From Pseudomonas uvaldensis (GTDB taxonomy: Bacteria > Pseudomonadota > Gammaproteobacteria > Pseudomonadales > Pseudomonadaceae): 64,000 nt of DNA. Position 1 is the first letter of the stretch, and each line of letters opens with the position of its first letter. The notes under the pieces are model-generated. The model saw nothing but the letters and a program-made list of their open reading frames with translations, was not told where the DNA came from and searched no databases. This document shows, piece after piece, positions 18,649 through 26,596 of the stretch. The stretch is taken from contig NZ_JAIWKS010000004.1 of assembly GCF_021271205.1 (NCBI RefSeq), positions 434,001 to 498,000 of the forward strand. Reading direction: 5' to 3'. Made by a program: the position numbers and the translations under genes.

Positions 18649-19824
18649 ATGACCCGTTCATTACGCATCCTTTACATCGCGCTGTTCCTGCTGATCCTGA
18701 CGGTCCTGGGCCTGTGGTCGATGCGCAGTTTCTTCGGCTTCAGTACCAATCCCGACGCCACCGTGCTTAACGGACGCTGGGCCAAGGCCGTGGAAACTCA
18801 CTACGATGACGAGTTCCCGATCAAGCGCCTGGGCACCAACATCTGGGCCGCGCTGGACTACAAGCTGTTCAATGAAGGCCGCAAAGGCGTGGTCCTGGGC
18901 CGCGACCAATGGCTGTACAGCGACGAAGAGTTCAACCCGATCGTCAATGAAGAGCTGAACCTGCAAGGCAACTACGCGCTGGTCGAAGGCGTGCGCCAGA
19001 AGCTCAAGGAGCAAGGCATCACCCTGGTCATGGCCATCGTGCCGGCCAAGGCGCGCCTGTATCCGGAGCATCTGGGTGAAGTGAAGCCATCGCGTATTCA
19101 CGCCAACCTCTACCAGGATTTCCACGCCCGCGTGGCGGCGGACAAGATCCTCGCACCCGACCTGCTCGGCCCGCTGCAACAGGCCAAGCAAAGCGGCCAG
19201 CAAGTGTTCCTGCGCACCGACACCCACTGGACCCCGGAAGGTGCACAGGTCGCCGCCGAGCATCTGGCCAAGGCCATCGCCGAGCGCGCTCCGCTCAACG
19301 GTGAACCGCAACGCTTCGTCACCGAGCCGGCGGAAAAAATCATCCACAAGGGTGACCTGCGCCAGTTCCTGCCCCTGGATCCGCTGTTTGAAAACCTGAT
19401 GCCGGCCCAGGAGCCACTGGTCAAACGCAACACCCGCGAAGCCGACGACAAACCGGCCGGCGACGACGCCTTGTTTGCCGACGCTCAGGTGCCCGTGGCC
19501 CTGATCGGCACCAGCTACAGCGCCAACCCCAACTGGAACTTCGTCGGTGCACTCAAGCAAGCCCTGCACAGCGATGTCGTGAACTACGCCGAAGACGGCC
19601 ATGGCCCGATTCTGCCGATGCTCAGCTACCTCAAGAGCGACGCTTTCAAGAACAGCCCGCCACAAGTGCTGATCTGGGAGTTTCCTGAACGTTATCTGCC
19701 CGTGAACAACGAAATCGGCGACGCCGACCCGCAGTGGGTGGCAGAGCTCAAACAGGCCGGTGCACGTCAACAGAACGTAGCCGCCAACACCCCATCCGAG
19801 ACGCCCGACCGGGCGCAAAACTGA
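18649..19824 (+). CDS. algJ: Alginate O-acetyltransferase AlgJ
   Basis: SGNH-fold acetyltransferase anchored in the inner membrane by an N-terminal signal anchor (residues about 7-27, ILYIALFLLILTVLGLW). The 391-residue protein is related to AlgX but lacks the carbohydrate-binding module. Catalytic motifs are FLRTDTHWTPEGAQ near residue 185 (Asp, His) and ALIGTSYSANP near residue 283 (Ser). GAGGGAT precedes the ATG, which lies 11 bp after the algI stop. It is probably an intermediate acetyl carrier between AlgI and AlgX. Confidence 0.96.
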   Translation: MTRSLRILYIALFLLILTVLGLWSMRSFFGFSTNPDATVLNGRWAKAVETHYDDEFPIKRLGTNIWAALDYKLFNEGRKGVVLGRDQWLYSDEEFNPIVNEELNLQGNYALVEGVRQKLKEQGITLVMAIVPAKARLYPEHLGEVKPSRIHANLYQDFHARVAADKILAPDLLGPLQQAKQSGQQVFLRTDTHWTPEGAQVAAEHLAKAIAERAPLNGEPQRFVTEPAEKIIHKGDLRQFLPLDPLFENLMPAQEPLVKRNTREADDKPAGDDALFADAQVPVALIGTSYSANPNWNFVGALKQALHSDVVNYAEDGHGPILPMLSYLKSDAFKNSPPQVLIWEFPERYLPVNNEIGDADPQWVAELKQAGARQQNVAANTPSETPDRAQN

Positions 19825-19838
19825 AAGAGAGGTCCACC

Positions 19839-20504
19839 ATGACTTTCAACACTACTCCTCGTCGTCTCGCTGCTCGCTCCTTCAAGGCCGTTGCCCTGGT
19901 CGCCAGCATGAGCGCCCTTTCACTGTCCGCCTTCGCCGGGGACTCGGCCCTGTACGGCCCTGTCGCGCCAAAAGGTTCGAGTTTCGTGCGCATCTACAAC
20001 GCCAGCAATGCCGAAGTCAGCGCCACCGTCGGCAGCACCAACCTCAACGACGTGGCACCGCTGGCCAGCACTGACTTCAGCTTCATGCCCGGTGGCGACT
20101 ACAGCGCCAAAGTCGGCAGCCAGACCGTGCCGGTGAAGCTGGCCCCCGATCACTATTACACCCTGGTCAACAACGCCAGCGGCCAACCTCAACTGATCGA
20201 AGAACCGCCGTTCAAGAACAAGCAGAAGTCCCTGGTGCGCGTGCAGAACCTCACCGACAAGGCACTGACCCTCAAGACCGCCGACGGCAAGACCGAAGTG
20301 GTGCCGAACGTGGCGGCCAAAGGCCGTGGCGAACGTGAAATCAACCCGGTGAAAGTCAGCCTGGCGCTGTTCGAAGGCGACAAGAAAGTCGGCGATCTCA
20401 AGCCCGTGGCCCTGGAGCGCGGCGAAGCCGCCGTGCTGTACGTCACCGGCTCCGGAAGCAGCTTGTCGCCGGTCTGGGTAAAGCGTCCAGTTTCAACCCG
20501 CTGA
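19839..20504 (+). CDS. algF: Alginate O-acetylation protein AlgF
   Basis: Periplasmic protein needed for alginate acetylation that probably acts as an adaptor or carrier and has no known catalytic motif. The start at 19839 (MTFNTTPRRLAARSFK, 221 residues) follows AGAGAGGTCCACC; in-frame extension upstream runs through algJ and is not real. The signal peptide is cleaved near SAFAGDSAL. The mature protein is rich in beta-strand patterns (SFVRIYNASNAEVSATVG, SLVRVQNLTDKALTLK), consistent with two beta-sandwich domains. It closes the algIJF acetylation block, just before a REPIN. Confidence 0.96.
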   Translation: MTFNTTPRRLAARSFKAVALVASMSALSLSAFAGDSALYGPVAPKGSSFVRIYNASNAEVSATVGSTNLNDVAPLASTDFSFMPGGDYSAKVGSQTVPVKLAPDHYYTLVNNASGQPQLIEEPPFKNKQKSLVRVQNLTDKALTLKTADGKTEVVPNVAAKGRGEREINPVKVSLALFEGDKKVGDLKPVALERGEAAVLYVTGSGSSLSPVWVKRPVSTR

Positions 20505-20532
20505 TGGATTCGCTCGATTGACGCAGTCCCCC

Positions 20533-20620
20533 TGTGGGAACGGGCTTGTTCGCGAAAGCGGTCTGACATTCAACATCAATGTCGACTGATCCACCGCATT
20601 CGCGAGCAAGCCCGCTCCCA
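20533..20620. repeat. REPIN between algF and algA
   Basis: The left arm TGTGGGAACGGGCTTGTTCGCGAA (20533-20556) and the right arm (20599-20620, TTCGCGAGCAAGCCCGCTCCCA) are inverted with a few substitutions. The spacer begins GCGGTCTGACATTCAACAT, nearly identical to the REPIN before algI, so both derive from the same subfamily. Confidence 0.88.
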
Positions 20621-20718
20621 CCCAGTTCAAGGCGTCATTCGGGCACGGAATAAAAACAAGAGTGAAACGACAGAACGCAGTAGCTCTATAACCATTTCGC
20701 TTCAAAGGAGTAACACAC

Positions 20719-22170
20719 ATGATTCCGGTGATCTTGTCAGGTGGTAGCGGCTCACGTCTTTGGCCGCTTTCGCGCAAGCAATTCCCTAAACAGTTCCTGG
20801 CCCTGACCGGGGAACACACCCTGTTCCAGCAGACCATCGAACGCCTGGTGTTCGAAGGCATGGACACGCCCATCGTGGTTTGCAACAAAGACCACCGTTT
20901 CATCGTCAACGAGCAGTTGAGCAGCCGCAATCTGGAAGCCCAGCGCATCCTCATGGAACCGTTCGGGCGCAACACCGCGCCGGCCGTGGCGCTGACGGCG
21001 ATGATGCTGGTCAATGAAGGTCGCGATGAGCTGATGCTGGTGCTGCCTGCCGACCACGTCATCGAAGACCAGAAAGCCCTGCAACGTGCCCTGGCCCTGG
21101 CCACCGTGGCCGCCGAGCGTGGCGAAATGGTGCTGTTCGGCGTACCGCCCACCAAGCCGGAAACCGGCTACGGCTACATCAAGTCGACCAACGATGCACT
21201 GCTGCCGGAAGGCGTGAGTCGCGTTTCGCACTTCGTTGAAAAACCCGACGCCAAACGCGCCGCGGAATACCTCGAAGCGGGCGGCTATTTCTGGAACAGC
21301 GGCATGTTCCTGTTCCGCGCCAGCCGCTTCCTCGAGGAGCTCAAGAAACACGATCCGGACATCTACGACACCTGCCTGCTGACCCTGGAGCGCAGTGAAC
21401 AGACGCCGGACACCATCACCCTGGACGAAGCCACCTTCGCCTGCTGCCCGGACAACTCCATCGACTACGCGGTGATGGAAAAAACCCAGCGCGCCTGCGT
21501 CGTACCGCTGTCGGCCGGCTGGAGTGATGTCGGCTGCTGGGCGTCGCTGTGGGAAGTCAACGCAAAAGACCCCAACGGCAACGTCACCAAGGGCGATGTG
21601 GTGATCCAGGACAGCCGCAACTGCATGATCCACGGCAACGGCAAGTTGGTGTCGGTGATCGGCCTGGAAAACATCGTGGTGGTCGAAACCAAGGACGCCA
21701 TGATGATCGCCCACAAGGACAAGGTCCAAGGCGTCAAGCAACTGGTCAACACCCTCAACGCACAGGGGCGCAACGAAACCCAGAACCATTGCGAAGTCTA
21801 CCGTCCGTGGGGTTCCTACGACTCGGTGGATATGGGCGGGCGCTTCCAGGTCAAGCACATCTCGGTCAAGCCGGGCGCATGCCTGTCGTTGCAGATGCAC
21901 CACCACCGCGCCGAACACTGGATCGTGGTCAGCGGCACCGCCGAAGTGACCTGTGACGAGAACGTGTTCCTGCTCACCGAAAACCAGTCGACCTACATCC
22001 CGATCGCGTCGGTTCACCGTCTGCGCAACCCAGGCAAGATCCCGTTGGAAATCATCGAAGTGCAGTCCGGCAGCTACCTGGGCGAAGACGACATCGAACG
22101 CTTCGAAGACATCTACGGTCGCTCCACCCCGATCGAACGCGGCGTGTCGGTGAAAACCATAGCGCAGTAA
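20719..22170 (+). CDS. algA: Bifunctional phosphomannose isomerase / GDP-mannose pyrophosphorylase AlgA
   Basis: Type II PMI-GMP enzyme that performs the first step (fructose-6-phosphate to mannose-6-phosphate) and third step (mannose-1-phosphate to GDP-mannose) of alginate precursor synthesis. The 483-residue protein starts with the nucleotidyltransferase signature GGSGSRLWPLSRKQFPKQFL (residues 7-26). It has HFVEKPD near residue 175, and a C-terminal cupin with QMHHHRAEHWIVVSGTA and EIIEVQSGSYLGEDDI for isomerase activity. AAAGGAG precedes the ATG. It is last in the operon and separated from algF by 214 bp holding a REPIN, so a separate internal promoter is possible. Confidence 0.98.
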   Translation: MIPVILSGGSGSRLWPLSRKQFPKQFLALTGEHTLFQQTIERLVFEGMDTPIVVCNKDHRFIVNEQLSSRNLEAQRILMEPFGRNTAPAVALTAMMLVNEGRDELMLVLPADHVIEDQKALQRALALATVAAERGEMVLFGVPPTKPETGYGYIKSTNDALLPEGVSRVSHFVEKPDAKRAAEYLEAGGYFWNSGMFLFRASRFLEELKKHDPDIYDTCLLTLERSEQTPDTITLDEATFACCPDNSIDYAVMEKTQRACVVPLSAGWSDVGCWASLWEVNAKDPNGNVTKGDVVIQDSRNCMIHGNGKLVSVIGLENIVVVETKDAMMIAHKDKVQGVKQLVNTLNAQGRNETQNHCEVYRPWGSYDSVDMGGRFQVKHISVKPGACLSLQMHHHRAEHWIVVSGTAEVTCDENVFLLTENQSTYIPIASVHRLRNPGKIPLEIIEVQSGSYLGEDDIERFEDIYGRSTPIERGVSVKTIAQ

Positions 22171-22188
22171 CGTTCGGCCCCAAACGAA

Positions 22189-22246
22189 GCCCCCATCCAG
22201 CCCACTGCGTCCCTATCCGCAGTGGGTTGGGTGGGGGCTTTTTTTA
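22189..22246 (+). terminator. Strong intrinsic terminator of the alginate operon
   Basis: A long GC-rich stem (agcccccatccagcccactg... paired with ...cagtgggttgggtgggggct) is followed by T7 at 22239-22245. It lies 19 bp after the algA stop and immediately before the convergent Rhs gene end, so it insulates the two units. Confidence 0.93.
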
Positions 22247-22251
22247 CAGGA

Positions 22252-24981
22252 TCATGCCGCAAGCTTCCGGGCGGCGGTATTCATCGGCTTTTTGTACCAG
22301 CTTTTGACGTTCACCGAGCCTGGAATCTTGATTTCGAGGCTGCCGCCAAAGGCCCGGTCGATCTGCTCGAGCAACGCGGCTGAATCCATCGTCTTGACTT
22401 GTACGGGTGAGAGGCCTGAATTGCCCAACAGCAACGCCTTCAGGTCTTTCAAGCGACCTTTCACCGCCGGCACGGCGCCCAGGTTCGCAGCATGCTCGGG
22501 ATGCAACACGTCAGGGGAGGCGAAAAACTCGACCTGTTCAAAGCCCACCCCCAACGCAGCCTCCAGCGCCTTGTCATCCTCCAGGTCGTATTCGGCAAAA
22601 TGGGTCGTGGATTGGAGGAACCTGCGTTCGTTTACCTGACCATCCACGGCCAGAAGAAAAAAAGTAAACGCGATGTTTCCCGCTTTCGTCCAGTCTTTCT
22701 CGGCAGTATTGCCACCCTTGCCACCCAATTTTTTTATCTCTTGGTAGATCAGCGAAAAGAAGGGCGCGATCGTCTCGAAGGCCGGGGCCTTGCCTCCCTC
22801 GCCCGACGTGTAGTGCCTCAACGTGAAACGCTTTTCCTTGGCCTTTTCCAGCATCGAGGGTGGCGCCTTACTATTTTTAAAATTCAATGCATTACCGGTG
22901 ATATCGGCCATCATCGTAAAGGGCAGCTGCCTGTCCGTGTCGCTGTAGCGATCCTTATAGGTGGCATAAATGCCAATCGCGCTCGTCAATGAAGTATCCG
23001 ACAGAGCCCCTTCGCCCTGCTCGTCGAAAAACGTCAATGGGTTATTGAGCACCATTCGATAGACATTGAGCCCATCCACTTCACCCGCCGGATCCGGACT
23101 CATCCAGCGTTGCAGCCATGGCGCGTAATACCTGAAACCGTAGTAATAGAGCCCCGTCGCATCCCGCTCCTTGCCAGAGTAACGAACCGTTTTATAGCTG
23201 ACTTCGATCACATCCTCCCCGGCCAGGTAAGCGGTCTCGCCGAAGGGGTAGAAATGCTCTCGACTGATGATTCGCCCATCATGATCCAACTCCAGGCCGA
23301 CCGAGCCCAAATGATCGGAAAAGCTGTATCGATAATGATCGTTCACCCCCGAAGGGGGTGTTCTTTCCCAGCGCAATACCTGAACGCTGTTGAGCCCGCC
23401 CCGGGCCGTAATGACCTGCAGTGATTCGCCGGTGGCACTGTCGGCGCGCAGCTTCAACCCTGGCAGATAACGCACCTCGGCAGCCAACGTCCGGGTTGCG
23501 GCTTGCAGCGTGCGAAGCTTGCGCACGCGCAGACCACTGCCATCGTAGACATAAACTTCGCTGTCGTTGCGCCCCGAGGCGCGTTCGATCGAGGTAACCG
23601 AGCTCAGCTGATTACGCAGGTCCCAGACCACCAGCCGCCCACCTTCCAATTCCAGGCAGTTACCCTGCGCATCGAATGCTGCGTCGATTTCCTCCTCCGT
23701 TGGCGGCGCATCGTCACGGTACGACAGGCAACGATTGCTGTAGCGGGCCGCCTTCATTCGATGCCCATGATGCTGAACACCGACGTGGGTCAGCTCCAAC
23801 AGATTGCCGCTCTCATCGTAGCGATAGGTCTGCCGATAGTTGCTGACCGCTGCCGGATCGTTACGGCCAACGGACTCGGGTCCCTGGTTCGCACTGCCAG
23901 CTTCCCAGCCGGTGGCCTCGATCAGTTGATAGAGCGTGTCGTAGGTAAAACGACTGACGGGCTCGATCCGCTGATTGGCGAAGTAGCGCACCGGCAGCAC
24001 CCTGTCCTCGATGCCCAGTACATTGCCCATGGGGTCGTAGGCATAGACCAAGTGCTGCAACACTTGATCGCCCCGACGGGCATGACGCTGCGTCAATCGA
24101 CCGTCCTCGGGGCTGTAGGTCAGCCTGGTCTGCACACCGTTGCCAGCCGTTTCCCGTTCGATCCGGCCCTCGGCGTTGTAACCGATATCAATCACCAGCG
24201 GCTGCCACTGACTCTGGCCCTGCAACAACAATTGGCTGCTTGCCAGCCGGCCATCGAGCGTCAGCGTGTGGCGTTGCCGATTGTCCCTGGCATCGAGCTG
24301 CTCCAGCACATTGCCTTGCGGGCCCAGGCGCCAGCTCGAGCGGGCCCCCTCGCCTGGCTCGAGCAAGGGCTCGCGGTCGCCTTCAGGTGCCGGCCAGTCG
24401 GGTATGGCCGCGTCAAGGACGAAGCGACGTTGCTGATCGAGGTTGTGCCCGAGGAGGGAAAAGGACGTCAGCAACACGCTGCCCGCCGGATCATCGTGAC
24501 GGATCAACTGCCCGAACTGGTTATGGTCGCGATTGCCCTGGCCCGGATAACCGTACTTCATGCGTTCCACACATCGGTACGGCTGCCCGGTACCCTGCTC
24601 GAACACCGCTACGGGACGGAGCAAGTCATCATAGGCCGCTTCCTTTCTCGTTCCACGGCCGTCCCAACTGCGCAAGCCTTCACTCGCGAGCCCTGGCAGA
24701 TCGATCCGGCGGCCAGCGTCGACGCTGAGGGTAAAGAGCCTGACATCGGATAACGAATACACCATCGAAAGGTTGGCGGGGACGGACTCATCTTCCTGGT
24801 ACAGACGCCACAAGCGCGGATCCCATTGCCTGGTGGTCCGTCCCGCCGCATCGAAAAGGCTGCGATTGATCCGCCGCTGGGTGGGGCCACTCCCGATGCG
24901 GCAATAATCGACCGAGCGGACCGGCAGGTAGCGGGGATCGACGACCGTCAGCCTCGGGGTAGCGTGCTCCATGCTCATCAT
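22252..24981 (-). CDS. TccC-like Rhs/YD-repeat toxin with variable C-terminal domain
   Basis: A protein of about 909 residues resembling the C component of insecticidal Tc toxins. The N-terminus (TPRLTVVDPRYLPVRSVDYCR, then FDAAGRTTRQWDPRL) and YD repeats (YAYDPMGNVLGIEDRV, YRYDESGNLLELTHVG) are TccC features. The core ends at about residue 658 with FRYYAPWLQRWMSPDPAG and DGLNVYRMVLNNP, the region where Tc C proteins self-cleave. The last ~250 residues are a separate, more A/T-rich domain with LRHYTS, WTKAGNIAFTFFLLAVDGQ and FFASPDVL; I do not know its activity. The start at 24981 has AAGAGAG upstream, and further in-frame ATGs lie within 9 bp. There is no TcA/TcB partner and no room for an immunity gene. 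Confidence 0.82.
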   Translation of the reverse strand: MMSMEHATPRLTVVDPRYLPVRSVDYCRIGSGPTQRRINRSLFDAAGRTTRQWDPRLWRLYQEDESVPANLSMVYSLSDVRLFTLSVDAGRRIDLPGLASEGLRSWDGRGTRKEAAYDDLLRPVAVFEQGTGQPYRCVERMKYGYPGQGNRDHNQFGQLIRHDDPAGSVLLTSFSLLGHNLDQQRRFVLDAAIPDWPAPEGDREPLLEPGEGARSSWRLGPQGNVLEQLDARDNRQRHTLTLDGRLASSQLLLQGQSQWQPLVIDIGYNAEGRIERETAGNGVQTRLTYSPEDGRLTQRHARRGDQVLQHLVYAYDPMGNVLGIEDRVLPVRYFANQRIEPVSRFTYDTLYQLIEATGWEAGSANQGPESVGRNDPAAVSNYRQTYRYDESGNLLELTHVGVQHHGHRMKAARYSNRCLSYRDDAPPTEEEIDAAFDAQGNCLELEGGRLVVWDLRNQLSSVTSIERASGRNDSEVYVYDGSGLRVRKLRTLQAATRTLAAEVRYLPGLKLRADSATGESLQVITARGGLNSVQVLRWERTPPSGVNDHYRYSFSDHLGSVGLELDHDGRIISREHFYPFGETAYLAGEDVIEVSYKTVRYSGKERDATGLYYYGFRYYAPWLQRWMSPDPAGEVDGLNVYRMVLNNPLTFFDEQGEGALSDTSLTSAIGIYATYKDRYSDTDRQLPFTMMADITGNALNFKNSKAPPSMLEKAKEKRFTLRHYTSGEGGKAPAFETIAPFFSLIYQEIKKLGGKGGNTAEKDWTKAGNIAFTFFLLAVDGQVNERRFLQSTTHFAEYDLEDDKALEAALGVGFEQVEFFASPDVLHPEHAANLGAVPAVKGRLKDLKALLLGNSGLSPVQVKTMDSAALLEQIDRAFGGSLEIKIPGSVNVKSWYKKPMNTAARKLAA

Positions 24982-25152
24982 CCGGCTCTCTTGATCATCG
25001 CGTCGCCTCCGTCTCAGCAACATCTAACAAGGGGCGGACACCGATGCCTACTGTCAGATATAACAGTGACGACCGACGGAGCAGGATCGACGAGAATATC
25101 CATGGACCGCGCCCTTCGGTAGGATGTGGCGACGGTATCGGAGGCTTCGAAC

Positions 25153-25617
25153 ATGCTTATCGGCGTCTTGCTGGTCATCACCTGGCTGATTCTGCTGCTG
25201 CGCTACCCGGCCAAGGCGCTGCCAGTGTCAATGGCGGCGTTCGTCGGGCTGGGGCTGGTGGCCGCGTGGGTGATCTGGCAGGAAAACCGCGAAACCCGGC
25301 AACTGGCGCGCCTGGAACTGCGCATGACCTATGCTCCCGACCACTGCCCCGCCGACCGACCGCTGCTGCTGAACCTGAGCAACACAAACGATGTGCCGCT
25401 GGTCGACCTGAGCTGGCGGGTCACGGCGTACGCGCCCGGTGACACCATCAACCTGGCCGACACCCCCTACAACGCACCGCGCTATCGTGGCCCCGGCCAG
25501 TTGCAGGCCGGCGCCCAATGGCAGGATTGCCTGCCCCTGCCACCCCTGCGTCCCGGCTACCGCCCGCAAACACTGGAGTTTCGCGCAGAGCGGTTGCACG
25601 GTAGTTTCTCCGACTGA
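25153..25617 (+). CDS. Small membrane protein of unknown function (two helices plus external domain)
   Basis: A 154-residue protein I cannot assign to a functional family. Residues about 2-18 (LIGVLLVITWLILLLRY) and 24-42 (SMAAFVGLGLVAAWVIWQ) form a helical hairpin. The remaining ~110 residues look like a compact beta domain with paired cysteines (APDHCPADRPLLLNLSN and WQDCLPLPPLRPGY) that could form a disulfide outside the cytoplasm. The ATG at 25153 is preceded by GGAGG with good spacing; an in-frame GTG at 25126 lacks one. The SDR gene follows by 32 bp and may be co-transcribed. Confidence 0.7.
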   Translation: MLIGVLLVITWLILLLRYPAKALPVSMAAFVGLGLVAAWVIWQENRETRQLARLELRMTYAPDHCPADRPLLLNLSNTNDVPLVDLSWRVTAYAPGDTINLADTPYNAPRYRGPGQLQAGAQWQDCLPLPPLRPGYRPQTLEFRAERLHGSFSD

Positions 25618-25649
25618 CGTCTCTGACTTTTTTACACAAGGAACGCGCC

Positions 25650-26474
25650 ATGCCCGTTGCGTTGATTACCGGTTGTTCCAGCGGCATCGGCCGCGCCCTC
25701 GCCGACGCCTTGAAGTCCGCCGGTTATCAGGTCTGGGCCAGTGCCCGCAAGGCCGAGGACGTCGCGGTGCTCAGCGCCGCCGGGTTCACCGCCGTACAGT
25801 TGGACGTGAATGACGGCCCGGCCCTGGAACAATTGAGCGAACGGATCAACCAGCAACACGGCGGCCTCGATGTGCTGGTCAACAATGCCGGCTACGGCGC
25901 CATGGGCCCGCTGCTGGACGGCGGCGTACCGGCCATGCAGCGCCAGTTTGAAACGAACGTGTTCGCCATTGTCGGAGTGACCCGTGCGCTGTTCCCGGTG
26001 CTGCGCCGGGCCAGGGGGCTGGTGGTGAATATCGGCAGTGTTTCCGGTGTGCTGGTCACACCGTTCGCCGGCGCCTATTGCGCCTCCAAGGCCGCGGTGC
26101 ATGCCTTGAGCGATGCACTGCGCATGGAGCTGGCGCCGTTCGGCATCCGCGTGATGGAGGTTCAACCCGGCGCCATCGCCTCCAGCTTCGCGAAAAATGC
26201 CGGCCATGAAGCCGAACAGTTGATCGGCGAACAGTCGCCCTGGTGGCCCCTGCGCGACGGTATCCGCGCCCGGGCCAGGGCGTCCCAGGACAACCCCACC
26301 CCGGCCAGCGACTTTGCCGCCGGCCTGCTCAAGGCCATCCAACAACCCAGGCCACCGCGCCTGCTGCGCCTGGGCAACGGCAGCCGGACCCTGCCGCTGA
26401 TGGCCGGCTGGCTGCCCAAGGGGCTGTTGGAGAAGGGTTTGATGAAGCGGTTTGGCTTGAACAGGTCGTTTTAA
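25650..26474 (+). CDS. Short-chain dehydrogenase/reductase (SDR) family oxidoreductase
   Basis: A 274-residue classical SDR. It shows the NAD(P)-binding TGCSSGIG (residues 7-14), the structural NNAG motif (VLVNNAGYG near residue 80), an active-site Ser in NIGSVSGVL near residue 130 and the catalytic YCASKAA motif near 147. An Arg or Lys replacing acidic residues after strand 2 (WASARKAED) suggests NADP preference, which is inference. ACACAAGGAACGCGCC provides a ribosome site. The substrate cannot be told from sequence. The gene ends just before a REPIN. Confidence 0.88.
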   Translation: MPVALITGCSSGIGRALADALKSAGYQVWASARKAEDVAVLSAAGFTAVQLDVNDGPALEQLSERINQQHGGLDVLVNNAGYGAMGPLLDGGVPAMQRQFETNVFAIVGVTRALFPVLRRARGLVVNIGSVSGVLVTPFAGAYCASKAAVHALSDALRMELAPFGIRVMEVQPGAIASSFAKNAGHEAEQLIGEQSPWWPLRDGIRARARASQDNPTPASDFAAGLLKAIQQPRPPRLLRLGNGSRTLPLMAGWLPKGLLEKGLMKRFGLNRSF

Positions 26475-26489
26475 CGGTGCAAGCAAGGC

Positions 26490-26581
26490 TGTGGGAGCAA
26501 GGCTTGCCCGCGATGACGGCGGTACAGCCAATATCTTCGTCGACTGATCCACCGCTATCGCGGGCAAGCCCAGCTCCCACA
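26490..26581. repeat. REPIN between the SDR gene and the efflux adaptor gene
   Basis: The inverted arms TGTGGGAGCAAGGCTTGCCCGCGAT (26490-26514) and its near complement (26557-26581) flank a 42-bp spacer. It fills the gap between two convergent genes, the typical REPIN location. Confidence 0.88.
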
Positions 26582-26596
26582 AGTCATCGGCTGGCT

